NCBI GenBank assembly: GCA_937997485.1
Contig: CALKTH010000022.1
Span: 179,660 to 243,659 of the forward strand
DNA length: 64,000 bases
Direction: 5' to 3'
From: an uncultured Acidimicrobiales bacterium
GTDB taxonomy: Bacteria; Actinomycetota; Acidimicrobiia; Acidimicrobiales; SZUA-35
Part shown: one piece after another, positions 16,573 through 26,321 of the stretch
Position numbering within the stretch: position 1 is the stretch's first letter
Layout of the letters: each line of letters starts with the position of its first letter
Position numbers and translations under genes: made by a program
The notes under the pieces: generated by a model
What the model was told of the DNA's origin: nothing
Seen by the model: only the letters and a program-made list of their open reading frames with translations
Database searches by the model: none

Positions 16573-19500
16573 GTGGTGAACGAGGGGGAGCCGGGGAACG
16601 TTGTCGCCATCCTGCGCGCCGACATCGTCGGCTCGACAGAGGTTCTCAGCTCACGAGGCGTCGAGGCCGCGATCAGTGCACAACGGGCGGCTCGCTCTGC
16701 CGTCGAGCGCGTGTCCGAGACGGGAAACATGCTGGAGTTCCGCGGCGACGGTGCCCTGGTCAGCTTCCACTCGGCGACGGACGCACTCGAAGCTGCGTGG
16801 CGTCTGCGCGAGGAAGTCGCGGACGAAGACTTTCGTTTGCGGATCGGCGTCACGCTCGAACAGCCTGCTCGCGGCCAGACGATGTCCGCTGCCTTGTACG
16901 AACGAACCGGGAGCTTCGAATCCCGTTGTGAGCCGGGCTCGATCATGATCGACAACCGGATCCTCAGGGCCGTCCGGGGTCACGACGGCGTCAGCTTCAA
17001 CATGATCGACGACGATGCCTGCGAGCTCATCTCCGTCTCCGCACCCCAACGAACGAATCAACACTCAAGCACCCTGCGAGTGGTGCTCTTCACCGAGCCC
17101 ATCGGCCGGAGTGAACAGGCCGACACCCTCGCGCAGGCGTGCATCGAAGCGCACTGCGGCGTGGTTGTGAACGTCAACGGCGGGCAGTTCATGGCAACGT
17201 TTGCCTCCTCGCTCGACGCAGCGGACGCGGCCAACGCCCTCCATGCCGAGGCTGCGTCGCAGCGCCAATGCGTCGACGCGCCGCCCAACCTCTCCTTCCG
17301 AGTGGCGGTTTCCGTCGGCGAGATCGTCCAATCGGACATCGAGGGCTTTGGCGTCGCGGTGATTGAGGCAGCGCGGCTCGTCGCCATGGCCGATGGTGAT
17401 TCCACACTGGTGACCCGCGACGTCGCCCAGCTCGCGGCGTTGGAACCCGCCGAAACGAGCGAGCTTGGAATGGTCTCGCTGAAGGGCCTCACAGACCGCG
17501 TCGAGGTTGTGGCGTTCCAGCACGACGGATGCCCGTCACCGCTTCTCGAACTGCCCCCCGCGCTCGCCTTGGATGCAGCACAACCGATGATCGGGCGAGA
17601 GGATCAGTTGCAGATCCTCATGGAACGTCTCGCAGCAACGAGCGAGAGCACCGCCGGCGTGGTGGTGGTCGAAGGCGAAGAAGGCATCGGAAAGACGCGT
17701 CTCGTGTCTGAGCTCGCGAGCGCCGCCCACGCGCGAGGCGTCTCCGTGATGCACGGCGCATGCGAGCAGGACCCGAGAGCGCCGTTCGCCCCGATCGTCG
17801 AGGCGCTCAAGCGTGCGGCTGCTCTCGATCCAAAGCTCGCATCGGCGCTCCTCGAAGGGTCTGGCGCCCTCGGCTCGCTCTTCGGCCTCGCCCCGGCGGC
17901 GTCTGAGGACGCGATGACTCGCGGCCAGTCCGAGCTGTTCGGCGCCGTCGCCGATGTCCTCCAACGGCTCGCGAACGCGAGACCGGTCCTCCTTGCAATT
18001 GATGACGTGCAGTGGGCGTCCAACGACATGGCTCGCCTCCTGATCGAGGTGATCGACACATTGGAGTCATCCCGTATTCTCGTGGTCCTCACTCACCGGT
18101 CCGAGAAAGCGGTCAAGTCGGATGCTCTCGCAGAGCTCCTGAAAGGCACAGATCAGCGGGTTCGGCGCCACTATGTCCCGCTCAACCGTCTGGAACGTAC
18201 ACACATGGCGGGCCTCATCGAGTCTCGGACCTCTTCGAATCTTGCGAGGGGCTCCCACGATCTCGCCGCTGCCGTTGCGAAGTTCACAGGTGGGAACCCC
18301 TTGTACGCCGAGGAGTTCTTGACCCACCTCATTCTCAGTCGAGTGCTCGTCGAAGATCCCGAGTCGGGGTGGACGCTGGCGGCCGACGTCACCGAGCTTG
18401 CCCCGCCGGACTCGATCATCGATCTCATGGAGCAGCGGATCAACCGTCTCGGCACCGATACGTGCCGGCTCCTCGGCGTCGCCGCTCTCATGGGATCTTC
18501 GTTCGATCTGGAAGTGCTCGCCGCTGTCACCGGCGACGACCTCGGACGCGTCCTCGATGCCATCCAGGATGCGACGAACTCCCGCCTCCTCCGCCCGGCT
18601 GAGGATGAGGGGGTCAGAGCCTTTGGCGACGAAATCGCCCGAGCAGCCTTCCTTCGCCACGTCCCAGTGAGCCGAAGGGCACTCGTCCATGGGCAGCTTG
18701 CGGAGGCGATCGAGCGCCTCCGGCCCAATCAGATCGACGAGCTCATCGTCCACTGGTCGGCCGCAATCGGGCACCAGGCCCGATCCAAGGTGCTTCACTA
18801 TCTCCAGCTCGCAACCGAGCGAGACTTGGCGGCCGCAGCGTGGGAGTCCGCTGTCGACCGGGCGCGACGCACGCTCACTCTCATCAACAGCGACGACCCA
18901 GTTCTCGAGTGCGAGACGCTGCTCCTGCTGGGCAAGGCGCTCCGTCTTCTCGGCAGAGACTCCTACCGCCCCGAGCTCACGGCGGCAGCGGATCTGGCCC
19001 GCCGTCTTCGAGATCCCGAGCGCCTCTTCCAGGCTGCGTCATCGATGATGCGACCGGGCGAATGGGCTCCCGAGGTGGGAGCGGTGCACACCGAGATCGT
19101 CGAGATGTGCGAAGACGTACTCCTGCTCATCAACGATCCTGAGGACCCGATCCGCCTGCGAGCGCTCGCTGCCTTGGCCACCAACCTCGCCTACGACCCG
19201 GATCCGACCCGCCGGAATGAACTCGTGACGGAGGCGCAGCAGCGTGCTCGAGACTCCGGAGACCTTCGATTGCTCGGGAGTGCGCTCGCCGCCGAGCTGC
19301 AGACAACGATCGAGCCGCAAACGTTCGAGCGTCGGCGGATCGTCGCAGACGAGGTGCGTCGAATCGGCAGGGCAACCAGCGATGATGACCTGCTGTTCAG
19401 CGGGACGTTCCACTCGCTACTTGATGCGCTCGAGCGCGGCGCCATCGAAACCGTCGACTCGCACCTTTTCCAACTGCGCAAGATCGCCGACGTCAAACGG

Positions 19501-20271
19501 GACTTCTTCTCTCGCTACCGAGTGGCCTATCTCACCGCAGTGCTCTCGCTCGCTCGTTGCGAAACCGGAGCCAAGGAGCTCATCGACGCCGCCCACCAAA
19601 TGGCGGAGGGTGAACCCGTCGATGCTTTTGCCCCGATGGTGATCCAGACCGCCACGCTGTCGATGTACCACGGCACGCTGAGCGACATTCTCCTCCCCAT
19701 CGCACAGGCCGCCGACATGTGGGACGAGAGTTGGTCTCAGCGTTGGGACTTCGCCCTCGCCAAGGCCTATCTCGATACCGGCCAGCACGAACTCGCAGCA
19801 GAAATCGTTCGACGAAATCCCGAACCCGAAGTCGATTCGTACTGGCTTGCCAGCTATTGCCAGCTCGCCGAAGTGGGTTGGCTCCTCGGGTTTCCCGACG
19901 TGTGCGAACGCGTGATCGAAAAGCTGACCCCGTTCCGAGGACGCTTCGCCGTGGTCGGCGGCGGACTCGCCGTCGTCGGGCTCGCGTCGGTCGCTCTCGG
20001 CCAGGCCTCTCTCGCTCTGGGTCACGTCGCCGCGGCCGAAGAGCTGTTCGCCGAAGCCGCAGAGCTCGCGGAAAGCGCAGGATTCGGATACTTCACAGTC
20101 AACGCCCGCCGCCTTCTAGCCCAAGCGCTCTTGGCCGCAGACCCTGCATCGCCAGAAGCAACCAGGCTGCTTCGCAAGGTCCTGGAGGACGCGAAAGAGC
20201 ACGGCTTCCGCAACGAGGAACTCCTCGCCGAATCGTTGCTCACAAGCGCCGGGTCCTTAGAAAATCCTTAG
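16573..20271 (+). CDS. Class III cyclase-domain / AAA ATPase / TPR regulator
   Basis: The 1232-residue protein begins with a class III nucleotidyl-cyclase homology domain (residues about 10-150) with A-D-I-V-G-S-T (metal Asp17) and F-R-G-D-G. A second, degenerate cyclase-like domain (about 165-320) lacks the metal aspartate. An AAA-type ATPase follows, with P-M-I-G-R-E, Walker A G-E-E-G-I-G-K-T-R (about 365) and Walker B V-L-L-A-I-D-D-V-Q-W (about 470). The last 600 residues are helical and TPR-like. This architecture is a large actinobacterial signalling family; whether it makes cAMP is not known. GTG 16573 or 16576 is the start. Its 3' end overlaps direct repeats upstream of the response regulator. 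Confidence 0.88.
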   Translation: MVNEGEPGNVVAILRADIVGSTEVLSSRGVEAAISAQRAARSAVERVSETGNMLEFRGDGALVSFHSATDALEAAWRLREEVADEDFRLRIGVTLEQPARGQTMSAALYERTGSFESRCEPGSIMIDNRILRAVRGHDGVSFNMIDDDACELISVSAPQRTNQHSSTLRVVLFTEPIGRSEQADTLAQACIEAHCGVVVNVNGGQFMATFASSLDAADAANALHAEAASQRQCVDAPPNLSFRVAVSVGEIVQSDIEGFGVAVIEAARLVAMADGDSTLVTRDVAQLAALEPAETSELGMVSLKGLTDRVEVVAFQHDGCPSPLLELPPALALDAAQPMIGREDQLQILMERLAATSESTAGVVVVEGEEGIGKTRLVSELASAAHARGVSVMHGACEQDPRAPFAPIVEALKRAAALDPKLASALLEGSGALGSLFGLAPAASEDAMTRGQSELFGAVADVLQRLANARPVLLAIDDVQWASNDMARLLIEVIDTLESSRILVVLTHRSEKAVKSDALAELLKGTDQRVRRHYVPLNRLERTHMAGLIESRTSSNLARGSHDLAAAVAKFTGGNPLYAEEFLTHLILSRVLVEDPESGWTLAADVTELAPPDSIIDLMEQRINRLGTDTCRLLGVAALMGSSFDLEVLAAVTGDDLGRVLDAIQDATNSRLLRPAEDEGVRAFGDEIARAAFLRHVPVSRRALVHGQLAEAIERLRPNQIDELIVHWSAAIGHQARSKVLHYLQLATERDLAAAAWESAVDRARRTLTLINSDDPVLECETLLLLGKALRLLGRDSYRPELTAAADLARRLRDPERLFQAASSMMRPGEWAPEVGAVHTEIVEMCEDVLLLINDPEDPIRLRALAALATNLAYDPDPTRRNELVTEAQQRARDSGDLRLLGSALAAELQTTIEPQTFERRRIVADEVRRIGRATSDDDLLFSGTFHSLLDALERGAIETVDSHLFQLRKIADVKRDFFSRYRVAYLTAVLSLARCETGAKELIDAAHQMAEGEPVDAFAPMVIQTATLSMYHGTLSDILLPIAQAADMWDESWSQRWDFALAKAYLDTGQHELAAEIVRRNPEPEVDSYWLASYCQLAEVGWLLGFPDVCERVIEKLTPFRGRFAVVGGGLAVVGLASVALGQASLALGHVAAAEELFAEAAELAESAGFGYFTVNARRLLAQALLAADPASPEATRLLRKVLEDAKEHGFRNEELLAESLLTSAGSLENP
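20254..20271 (+). promoter_or_regulatory. Direct repeat TCCTTAG-N4-TCCTTAG, candidate response-regulator site
   Basis: Two perfect TCCTTAG heptamers start at 20254 and 20265, 11 bases apart, the spacing typical for tandem OmpR-family dimers. They overlap the end of the cyclase gene and lie 45 bases before the response-regulator start. A one-mismatch copy (TCCTCAG) is at 22459-22465 upstream of the exporter adaptor. Confidence 0.5.
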
Positions 20272-20315
20272 TCGAACCTCAGGTTGTCGCAATCTCTGTC
20301 TGGGACACTGAGCAG

Positions 20316-21011
20316 ATGGGGACGAGCGTTGTTGTGGTCGAGGACGACCAGTCTGTGCGGGAGATGCTCGCCGCCGTCATCTCCCACGAGGGCTACACCG
20401 TTGCGGCCTTCGCAGATGCTGAAACAGCTCTCGCCGCCGGCTCATTGGCTGAAGCCGCCGTTGTCATCTTGGATGTCGGGCTCCCAGGCCAGAGTGGCAC
20501 CGAACTCTGCGCCCAGCTGCGCATCGATGGCCACACTGGCGCCGTGCTGATGCTCACCGCTCGGCACGAGGTGGCGGATCGCGTGAGCGGACTGGATGCC
20601 GGCGCTGACGACTACCTGGTCAAACCCTTCGCTTTGGAGGAACTCCTCGCCCGAGTCCGGGCCCTCGCTCGTCGTTCCGGGCTCCGAGCAGCGCCCCTCC
20701 CTGCCGAGGAACCCCTTCGCTTGGGAGAGCTCTCGATCGATCCGCCAACTCGAACCGTGCGTCATGGCAGACATGAGGTGGAGCTCACGAACACCGAGTT
20801 CGAACTGCTACACCTACTCGTGTCGAGCTCGCCCGTTGTCCTCACCCGCGACGTGATCCACGAGCACATCTGGGGCTACGAGGAGGAATTCGGCTCCAAC
20901 ACCTTGGCCGTCTTCGTTTCCCAGCTTCGCCGCAAACTCGAGGTGGATGGGCTGCCTCGACTGATCCACACCGTGCACAGCGTTGGCTACGTCGCTCGGC
21001 TCCCGTCGTGA
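20316..21011 (+). CDS. OmpR-family response regulator
   Basis: The 231-residue protein has an N-terminal receiver domain: acidic pair D10-D11, phospho-acceptor D53 in V-I-L-D-V-G-L-P-G, a conserved Thr in L-M-L-T-A-R and Lys in Y-L-V-K-P-F. The C-terminal winged helix (about 135-228) has E-F-E-L-L-H-L-L, R-D-V-I-H-E-H-I-W-G and V-S-Q-L-R-R-K-L. The start ATG 20316 gives the canonical N-terminus; the open frame upstream runs antisense to nothing and is only an overlap with the preceding gene. It overlaps the kinase gene by four bases (GTGA) and should control the exporter operon downstream. Confidence 0.95.
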   Translation: MGTSVVVVEDDQSVREMLAAVISHEGYTVAAFADAETALAAGSLAEAAVVILDVGLPGQSGTELCAQLRIDGHTGAVLMLTARHEVADRVSGLDAGADDYLVKPFALEELLARVRALARRSGLRAAPLPAEEPLRLGELSIDPPTRTVRHGRHEVELTNTEFELLHLLVSSSPVVLTRDVIHEHIWGYEEEFGSNTLAVFVSQLRRKLEVDGLPRLIHTVHSVGYVARLPS

Positions 21012-22417
21012 AACTCAGTGTCCGGCTGACCCTCGCCTTCACGCTCGCCGGGCTCGTCACCGTGAGCGCCGTTGCGCTGCTCTCGTGGATCGCGAGTGCA
21101 AACCAGATCCGTTCTGCTATCGACCGCGGCCTCAGCGAACGAGCCAGCGCGCTCGAAAGCTTCCTTCAAGGCGACATCGGCACCGAGCTGAGGCGAAACC
21201 CCACGCCGAACGACGCAGCGACCGAGGACGTGCGAGCCGACGGCGGAGGCGCTGTCCTCCTTCTCGACAGTGGCGATGTGGTCGGCGGCGGCGTGGCGGG
21301 TATCGAGCCCCTCCCGTTTCTCGTGTCCACGCAGGCGGCCAACGCCCTCCTCGCTGGTGAGCGATGGTTCTTCAGCGAGACCGCCAGAGGCGAGACGTAT
21401 CGAATCCTGGCCACGCCACTCCCCGACCTCCCCGTGGGCCAGGATGCAAGTATCACCTTGAAAGGGGCCTTCGTCTTCGACGTGGTGACCAGCGAAGAGC
21501 AGGCAATCAAGGACCTACGGCTCCGCCTGCTTCTGCTCGGGGTCGGAGCCATCGCAGCAGTCGCCGCTGCCAGCTGGTTCATTGGCCGCTGGCTCTCCCG
21601 CCCGCTCGTCGCCCTGACGACCGCAGTCGAACACGTGACCGATCCCAGCTCTTCGCCGCCGGAGCGCATCGAGCTCGATCGGACAGACGAAATCGGCCGG
21701 CTGGCAGACCGATTCAATCGCATGCTGTCAGCCATCGAGATTGGCCGGGCACAACAACAGCGACTCGTCGCCGATGCCAGCCACGAGCTGCGAACACCGC
21801 TCACGGCCTTGCGAATGCGAGCCGAATTCTTGCGCTCGTTCAAGACCCTGACGCCGGAACAGCAGAGTGTCGTCGACGGCGCCGTTCTCGACGTCGAGCA
21901 GATGTCCGCTCTCGTCTCAGACCTTGTCGATCTGGCCTCGGATTCGCAGACCCCCGGCGAACCGCCCCAACGCCTCCCCCTCGCGTCGATCATTGCCGAG
22001 TCGGTCGAACGCAGCCGGGTTGCCACCGGGCGGGAGATCGTGCTGGACGCTGACGACAGTGAGGCGCTCGTACATCCCGACATGATCAGGCGGGCCACCC
22101 AGAATCTGATCGACAACGCGACGAAGTACAGCCCGAGCGATGAGCCGATCCTCGTCCACGTCCAGAACGGCACAATCGAAGTCATCGATCGCGGGCCAGG
22201 CATTCCTCCAGAAGATCTCAGCTCCATCTTCGACCGCTTCTTCCGCTCATCAAAGGCCCGCACCCGCCCCGGCAACGGCATCGGCCTGGCCATCGTGCAA
22301 CAAGTCGCCGACGCCCACGGCGGCACGACGTTCGCCTCCAACGACCCCGAAGGCGGCGCTCGCGTCGGCTTCACCATGTCCCGCCACGGCGACATGACCG
22401 ACGGGGCTCATCCGTGA
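21008..22417 (+). CDS. Sensor histidine kinase
   Basis: The 469-residue membrane kinase has TM segments at about 7-29 and 170-190 flanking an extracytoplasmic sensor of about 140 residues. A HAMP domain follows, then the H-box D-A-S-H-E-L-R-T-P-L (His259), the N-box Q-N-L-I-D-N-A-T-K-Y, and G boxes D-R-G-P-G-I-P and G-N-G-I-G-L-A-I-V. It autophosphorylates and passes phosphate to the coupled OmpR-type regulator. The GTG start overlaps the regulator's stop. The downstream MacAB-like exporter suggests sensing of a peptide, lipid or antibiotic at the envelope, which is inference from context. Confidence 0.95.
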   Translation: MKLSVRLTLAFTLAGLVTVSAVALLSWIASANQIRSAIDRGLSERASALESFLQGDIGTELRRNPTPNDAATEDVRADGGGAVLLLDSGDVVGGGVAGIEPLPFLVSTQAANALLAGERWFFSETARGETYRILATPLPDLPVGQDASITLKGAFVFDVVTSEEQAIKDLRLRLLLLGVGAIAAVAAASWFIGRWLSRPLVALTTAVEHVTDPSSSPPERIELDRTDEIGRLADRFNRMLSAIEIGRAQQQRLVADASHELRTPLTALRMRAEFLRSFKTLTPEQQSVVDGAVLDVEQMSALVSDLVDLASDSQTPGEPPQRLPLASIIAESVERSRVATGREIVLDADDSEALVHPDMIRRATQNLIDNATKYSPSDEPILVHVQNGTIEVIDRGPGIPPEDLSSIFDRFFRSSKARTRPGNGIGLAIVQQVADAHGGTTFASNDPEGGARVGFTMSRHGDMTDGAHP

Positions 22418-22556
22418 CCGTCACAACCGAACCTTCGCAGTATCGCGGCTTCATCGAATCCTCAGAATGGCTTCACCCCGTCCAGAGGTCGATCATCCAT
22501 CATCGCTCCGGCTGCTCCTCGGCCCAGCGGAGCACGGCGACAGACGGGAATCCCAC

Positions 22557-24314
22557 ATGACAGACAGCAGGAAAAGCAGGCGAATCGGTCAGACGTCGCC
22601 AAGATGGCTCGCTCTGGCACTGACCATCGCACTCGGAGCAACCGCCTGTGCAGAGGTTTCCAGCCAGGATCTGAGCCAGGCCGTCACTGTCAGCCCGGCC
22701 CAACAGAGCGACGATCGTCCGTTGGAAGAGAAGGTCGACACCGACGGCGACGGTGAGATGAGCGACGAGGAGATCGAGGCGTACGCCCGCTCGGTTCTTC
22801 TCGACTTCTCCAACTGCATGAGGGCCAGCGGCTTCCCGGACTTCACCGACCTCGTGCTCGAGGACCTTCTCGAGGCGGGGCAGGGCCAGTTCTTAGCCCT
22901 CATGGCCGATCGCGGTGTCGTCATCAGCGACCCGAACGCGGTGCCGACGCTGCGCTCGTGCGGTGAGAATCTCTCGGACCTCCAGACCTTTGCTCCACAA
23001 CCAAGCGACGCCGAAGCCGAAGCGCAAGAGGTGGCAACTCTCGAGTTCGCCGCCTGCATGCGTGATGAGGGCATCTCGAACTGGCCCGACCCCGACTTCG
23101 CAGAGAACCCCGGCAACGGGTACGGCCCCGAATTGTTGCAAGGAATCGACGTCCAATCCGACGAGGTTCAGGACACGATCGCACAGTGCCAGGCCGCGAA
23201 CAGCAGCGCCGGAGCTGGCCTCGAGAACGAGACCTCAGACGAAGACACCACGACTCACGCCGACGCCACCGCCGATGAGCCGGACGACCAACCGCAGCCC
23301 GAAGAGGACATCGATCGAGCACCAATCAGTCCGCTCATCGAAGGCGACACCAGTGACTTGAACGTTGCCGAGGTCACGCGCCGCGATCTGACCCAAACCA
23401 CGACGCTCGCCGGAACACTGGACTTCGGCGCCCAGAGGCCCTTCCCCACCAACACCACCGGAATCGTCACCGCACTGCCGGGTGAGGGCGATCTCATCGG
23501 CTTCGGTGAGGTGCTCTTCGCCGTTGAGGGAGAGCCTGTCCTTCTCCTCGAGGGAGCCGCGCCGCAGTACCGCCCCTTCACGAGCAACATGAGCGACGGC
23601 AACGACGTCGAGCAGCTCGAGCAGAACCTCGTGGCGTTGGGCTACGCCGACGATCTCGACCTCACGGTGGACCAAGACTTCACCGCCATCACACGAGACG
23701 CTGTCGAGGAGCTCCAGGTCGCCTTCGACGTTGAGGACACGGGCCGCCTCGATCTCGGACGAATCGTCTTCTCCCCCGCTCCGGTGCGCATTGGTCAGGT
23801 GAACGTCGAGCTCGGCCAATCGATCAGCCCACAGGTCACAGTCCTCAGCGTGACGGAGAGCGATCAGCGCATCACCTTGGATCTCGATGCAGAAGACCGA
23901 TCACTGCTTTCTGTCGGGGCAGACGTGGACATCGAGCTCCCCGACTCGACGACCGTTCCCGGACTGGTCGTCAACATCGCCTCCACAGCCACACGCGTAC
24001 TGAACGCGCAAGGTGGCGACTCGGGCGAGCGAACCATCGAGGTCACGATCGAGTTCCTTGGAACCCCGCCCGCTGACGCCTTCGATTCCGCGCCGGTGGA
24101 CGTGATCGTCACCGAGGAAGTCATCGCCGACGTCCTCACCGTGCCGGTGCCGTCCCTTGTCGCCCTCTCGGGAGGCGGCCACGCCGTCGAGCTGATCGTG
24201 CAGGGCGGGACGCGGCTGATCGAAGTGGAGCTCGGAGACTTCGTTGACGACATCGTCGAGGTTCGAGGCGATCTGCAAGAGGGCGATCGCGTCGTGATGG
24301 CCACGGCGGGTTGA
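22557..24314 (+). CDS. Lipoprotein efflux adaptor (MacA/HlyD-like) with EF-hand and PG-binding segments
   Basis: From ATG 22557 the 585-residue protein has a basic, hydrophobic signal ending in a lipobox G-A-T-A-C (Cys31), so it is probably lipid-anchored outside the membrane. Residues 61-72 (D-T-D-G-D-G-E-M-S-D-E-E) form a textbook EF-hand calcium loop. Two related segments, F-S-N-C-M-R-A-S-G-F-P-D-F and F-A-A-C-M-R-D-E-G-I, follow, a repeat common in actinobacterial secreted proteins. The rest has a peptidoglycan-binding-like stretch (about 345-400) and HlyD/MacA-type beta-barrel segments. It is 3 bases from the ABC ATPase gene. Confidence 0.85.
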   Translation: MTDSRKSRRIGQTSPRWLALALTIALGATACAEVSSQDLSQAVTVSPAQQSDDRPLEEKVDTDGDGEMSDEEIEAYARSVLLDFSNCMRASGFPDFTDLVLEDLLEAGQGQFLALMADRGVVISDPNAVPTLRSCGENLSDLQTFAPQPSDAEAEAQEVATLEFAACMRDEGISNWPDPDFAENPGNGYGPELLQGIDVQSDEVQDTIAQCQAANSSAGAGLENETSDEDTTTHADATADEPDDQPQPEEDIDRAPISPLIEGDTSDLNVAEVTRRDLTQTTTLAGTLDFGAQRPFPTNTTGIVTALPGEGDLIGFGEVLFAVEGEPVLLLEGAAPQYRPFTSNMSDGNDVEQLEQNLVALGYADDLDLTVDQDFTAITRDAVEELQVAFDVEDTGRLDLGRIVFSPAPVRIGQVNVELGQSISPQVTVLSVTESDQRITLDLDAEDRSLLSVGADVDIELPDSTTVPGLVVNIASTATRVLNAQGGDSGERTIEVTIEFLGTPPADAFDSAPVDVIVTEEVIADVLTVPVPSLVALSGGGHAVELIVQGGTRLIEVELGDFVDDIVEVRGDLQEGDRVVMATAG

Positions 24315-24317
24315 TCG

Positions 24318-25022
24318 ATGACGGTCACCACATCTGCTCCAGCCGTTCTGGAGCTCCGCAGCGTTGGGAAGTCCTACGAGGCTTCCCCTCCCATCGAAGT
24401 GCTGAAGAACATCGATCTCACGATTCGCGAGGGTGAGCTTGTTGCCATCGTCGGTCCCTCGGGATCGGGAAAGAGCACGCTCCTCAACATGATGGGAGCA
24501 CTCGATCGGCCAACAAGCGGCGAGGTGCTGATCGACGGCACCGTGGTCAACACCTTGCGTGATCCCTCACTCTCGGGCGTACGAGGGCGCCGACTCGGCT
24601 TCGTGTTCCAACAGTTCCATCTCCTGCCCGGACTCAGTGCCACGGAGAACGTGGCGACCGGGCTGCTCTACCACGGCACCTCCGGCCGAGATCGCAAGAA
24701 GCAGGCCCGCCAAGCCTTGGAGCGGGTGGGTCTCGGTCACCGACTGAACCAGAAGCCAGGGAAGCTCTCCGGCGGCGAGCGTCAGCGGGTGGCGATCGCC
24801 CGTGCGCTGCTCGGAGATCCTGCAATCGTCCTTGCCGACGAGCCGACGGGAAACCTCGACTCACAAACCACCGAAGAGATCGTCGAGCTCTTCCTCGAAC
24901 TGCATGCCCAGGGCTCGACGATCGTGATGATCACGCACGACAAGGAGCTGGCCCAGTCGATGCCGCGCGTGGTGGAGATTCTCGACGGCCAGATCGTTCG
25001 CCGGGAAGCGGTGGTTTCATGA
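24318..25022 (+). CDS. ABC transporter ATPase, MacB/LolD type
   Basis: The 234-residue ATPase has Walker A G-P-S-G-S-G-K-S-T (about 44-52), Q-loop F-Q-Q-F-H-L-L-P, signature L-S-G-G-E-R-Q-R-V, Walker B I-V-L-A-D-E-P-T-G-N-L-D and a switch His in M-I-T-H-D. The Q-Q-F-x-L-L-P pattern is typical of the MacB/LolD/FtsE group. It powers the permease encoded next, whose start overlaps this stop (ATGA). Together with the adaptor it forms an exporter under control of the adjacent two-component system. Confidence 0.96.
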   Translation: MTVTTSAPAVLELRSVGKSYEASPPIEVLKNIDLTIREGELVAIVGPSGSGKSTLLNMMGALDRPTSGEVLIDGTVVNTLRDPSLSGVRGRRLGFVFQQFHLLPGLSATENVATGLLYHGTSGRDRKKQARQALERVGLGHRLNQKPGKLSGGERQRVAIARALLGDPAIVLADEPTGNLDSQTTEEIVELFLELHAQGSTIVMITHDKELAQSMPRVVEILDGQIVRREAVVS

Positions 25023-26248
25023 CAAGCCCCTCGAAGAAGTCTCAGCGATTGCGCAGTCGCCTGCGACTCATCGATGTCTTCCGCCAGGCCCTGCTCGGTC
25101 TCACGAGCCGCAAGCTCCGAACCGCACTGACCGCTCTCGGCATCTCTATCGGTATCGCCTCCCTCATCAGCATCCAGGGCATCACCGAGGCGAACCAGGC
25201 AGACGCTCGAGCCGAGATCGATGCGCTGGGATCAGACTTCCTGTTCATCACGCCTGGCACCGGCGTAACCGAAGATGCCGAGCTCCTTCCCTATGCGCCG
25301 GCCATGCTCGACACGCACCTCCCAGCGCTCGAGTACGTCGCCGCGATCTACCCAGTCGACGCTCGCGCCCGCCGCAACTCCCTGATTCCCGAAGTGCAGA
25401 CCGGTGGCGTGACCGTGAGTGCGCTCACCGCCGCCGATCTCGACCTTCTCGAACCCGTCAACGGTTCAGTCGCCTTCGGCCGCTTTCATGACACCACGTC
25501 TGTCGAGATTCCCTCCGTGGTCCTCGGCTCGCTTGCCGCCGAGCGCCTTGGCATTCGCCACCTCATTGGTCACCCAACGATCAACATCTCTGGCAACAAC
25601 TTTGCCGTGATCGGTGTACTGAACGAGTTCGAGATTCTGAACACCGACCTCAATCGAACGGTGCTGGTCGGACTCAATGTCGCCACCGAACTGTTCGACA
25701 CTCCGGACACGCCCGGAGCCATCTACGCCCAGGTACCTCCCGAACAGCTGGATGAAGCTCGCGACCTCATCCCAGCACAGGCGAATCCCGCAGCACCTGG
25801 CCAGGTCGCTGTTTCCAGGCCGACCGAGGCACTCGAGATTCGGGAAGTCATCGACGAGACCTTCGCTCGAATCCTGCAGGCGCTCGCCCTCATCGTGCTG
25901 GCCGTGGGCGGCATCGGCATTGCCAACATCATGGTGATCTCCGTGATCGAACGCCGAGGCGAGATCGGCCTGCGCCGGTCGCTCGGGGCGACCCGACGCC
26001 ACATCGCATCGCAGTTCATCATCGAGTCGACGATGCTGTCGATGCTGGGCGGGCTTTTGGGCGTGGCGCTCGGAGTAGCCATCGTCGTCGGCTACGCCAC
26101 CTACAAGGACTTCGAGGCGATCATCCCCTGGTTCTGGCTGTCGGTTGGCGTTGGAGCCGCCTTCGTGCTTGGCGCACTCGCTGGCCTCTACCCTGCCTGG
26201 CGTGCGAGCCGCCTCGATCCCGCTGAAGCGGTCCGTCCGGCTGCTTGA
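25019..26248 (+). CDS. ABC transporter permease, MacB-like (FtsX family)
   Basis: The 409-residue protein has the MacB layout: a TM segment near residues 27-50, a large extracytoplasmic domain (about 50-280) and three C-terminal TM segments with E-R-R-G-E-I-G-L-R-R-S-L-G-A-T and a final Y-P-A-W-R-A-S-R-L-D-P-A-E-A-V-R. The last motif couples permease to ATPase. It ends a five-gene run (regulator, kinase, adaptor, ATPase, permease). The 3' end has a degenerate second copy at 30957-31004. Confidence 0.93.
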   Translation: MTSPSKKSQRLRSRLRLIDVFRQALLGLTSRKLRTALTALGISIGIASLISIQGITEANQADARAEIDALGSDFLFITPGTGVTEDAELLPYAPAMLDTHLPALEYVAAIYPVDARARRNSLIPEVQTGGVTVSALTAADLDLLEPVNGSVAFGRFHDTTSVEIPSVVLGSLAAERLGIRHLIGHPTINISGNNFAVIGVLNEFEILNTDLNRTVLVGLNVATELFDTPDTPGAIYAQVPPEQLDEARDLIPAQANPAAPGQVAVSRPTEALEIREVIDETFARILQALALIVLAVGGIGIANIMVISVIERRGEIGLRRSLGATRRHIASQFIIESTMLSMLGGLLGVALGVAIVVGYATYKDFEAIIPWFWLSVGVGAAFVLGALAGLYPAWRASRLDPAEAVRPAA

Positions 26249-26321
26249 GGCACTCGATGCCCACTCGGACCCCACCGGCCGGGCCCAACTGCCTTCATCA
26301 CTCAGTCACTTGATCACTTAG

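Noticed and set aside
19719..20315. Long arginine-rich extension before the response regulator
   Set aside because: It is another frame of the cyclase/AAA gene; the receiver domain starts normally at 20316.
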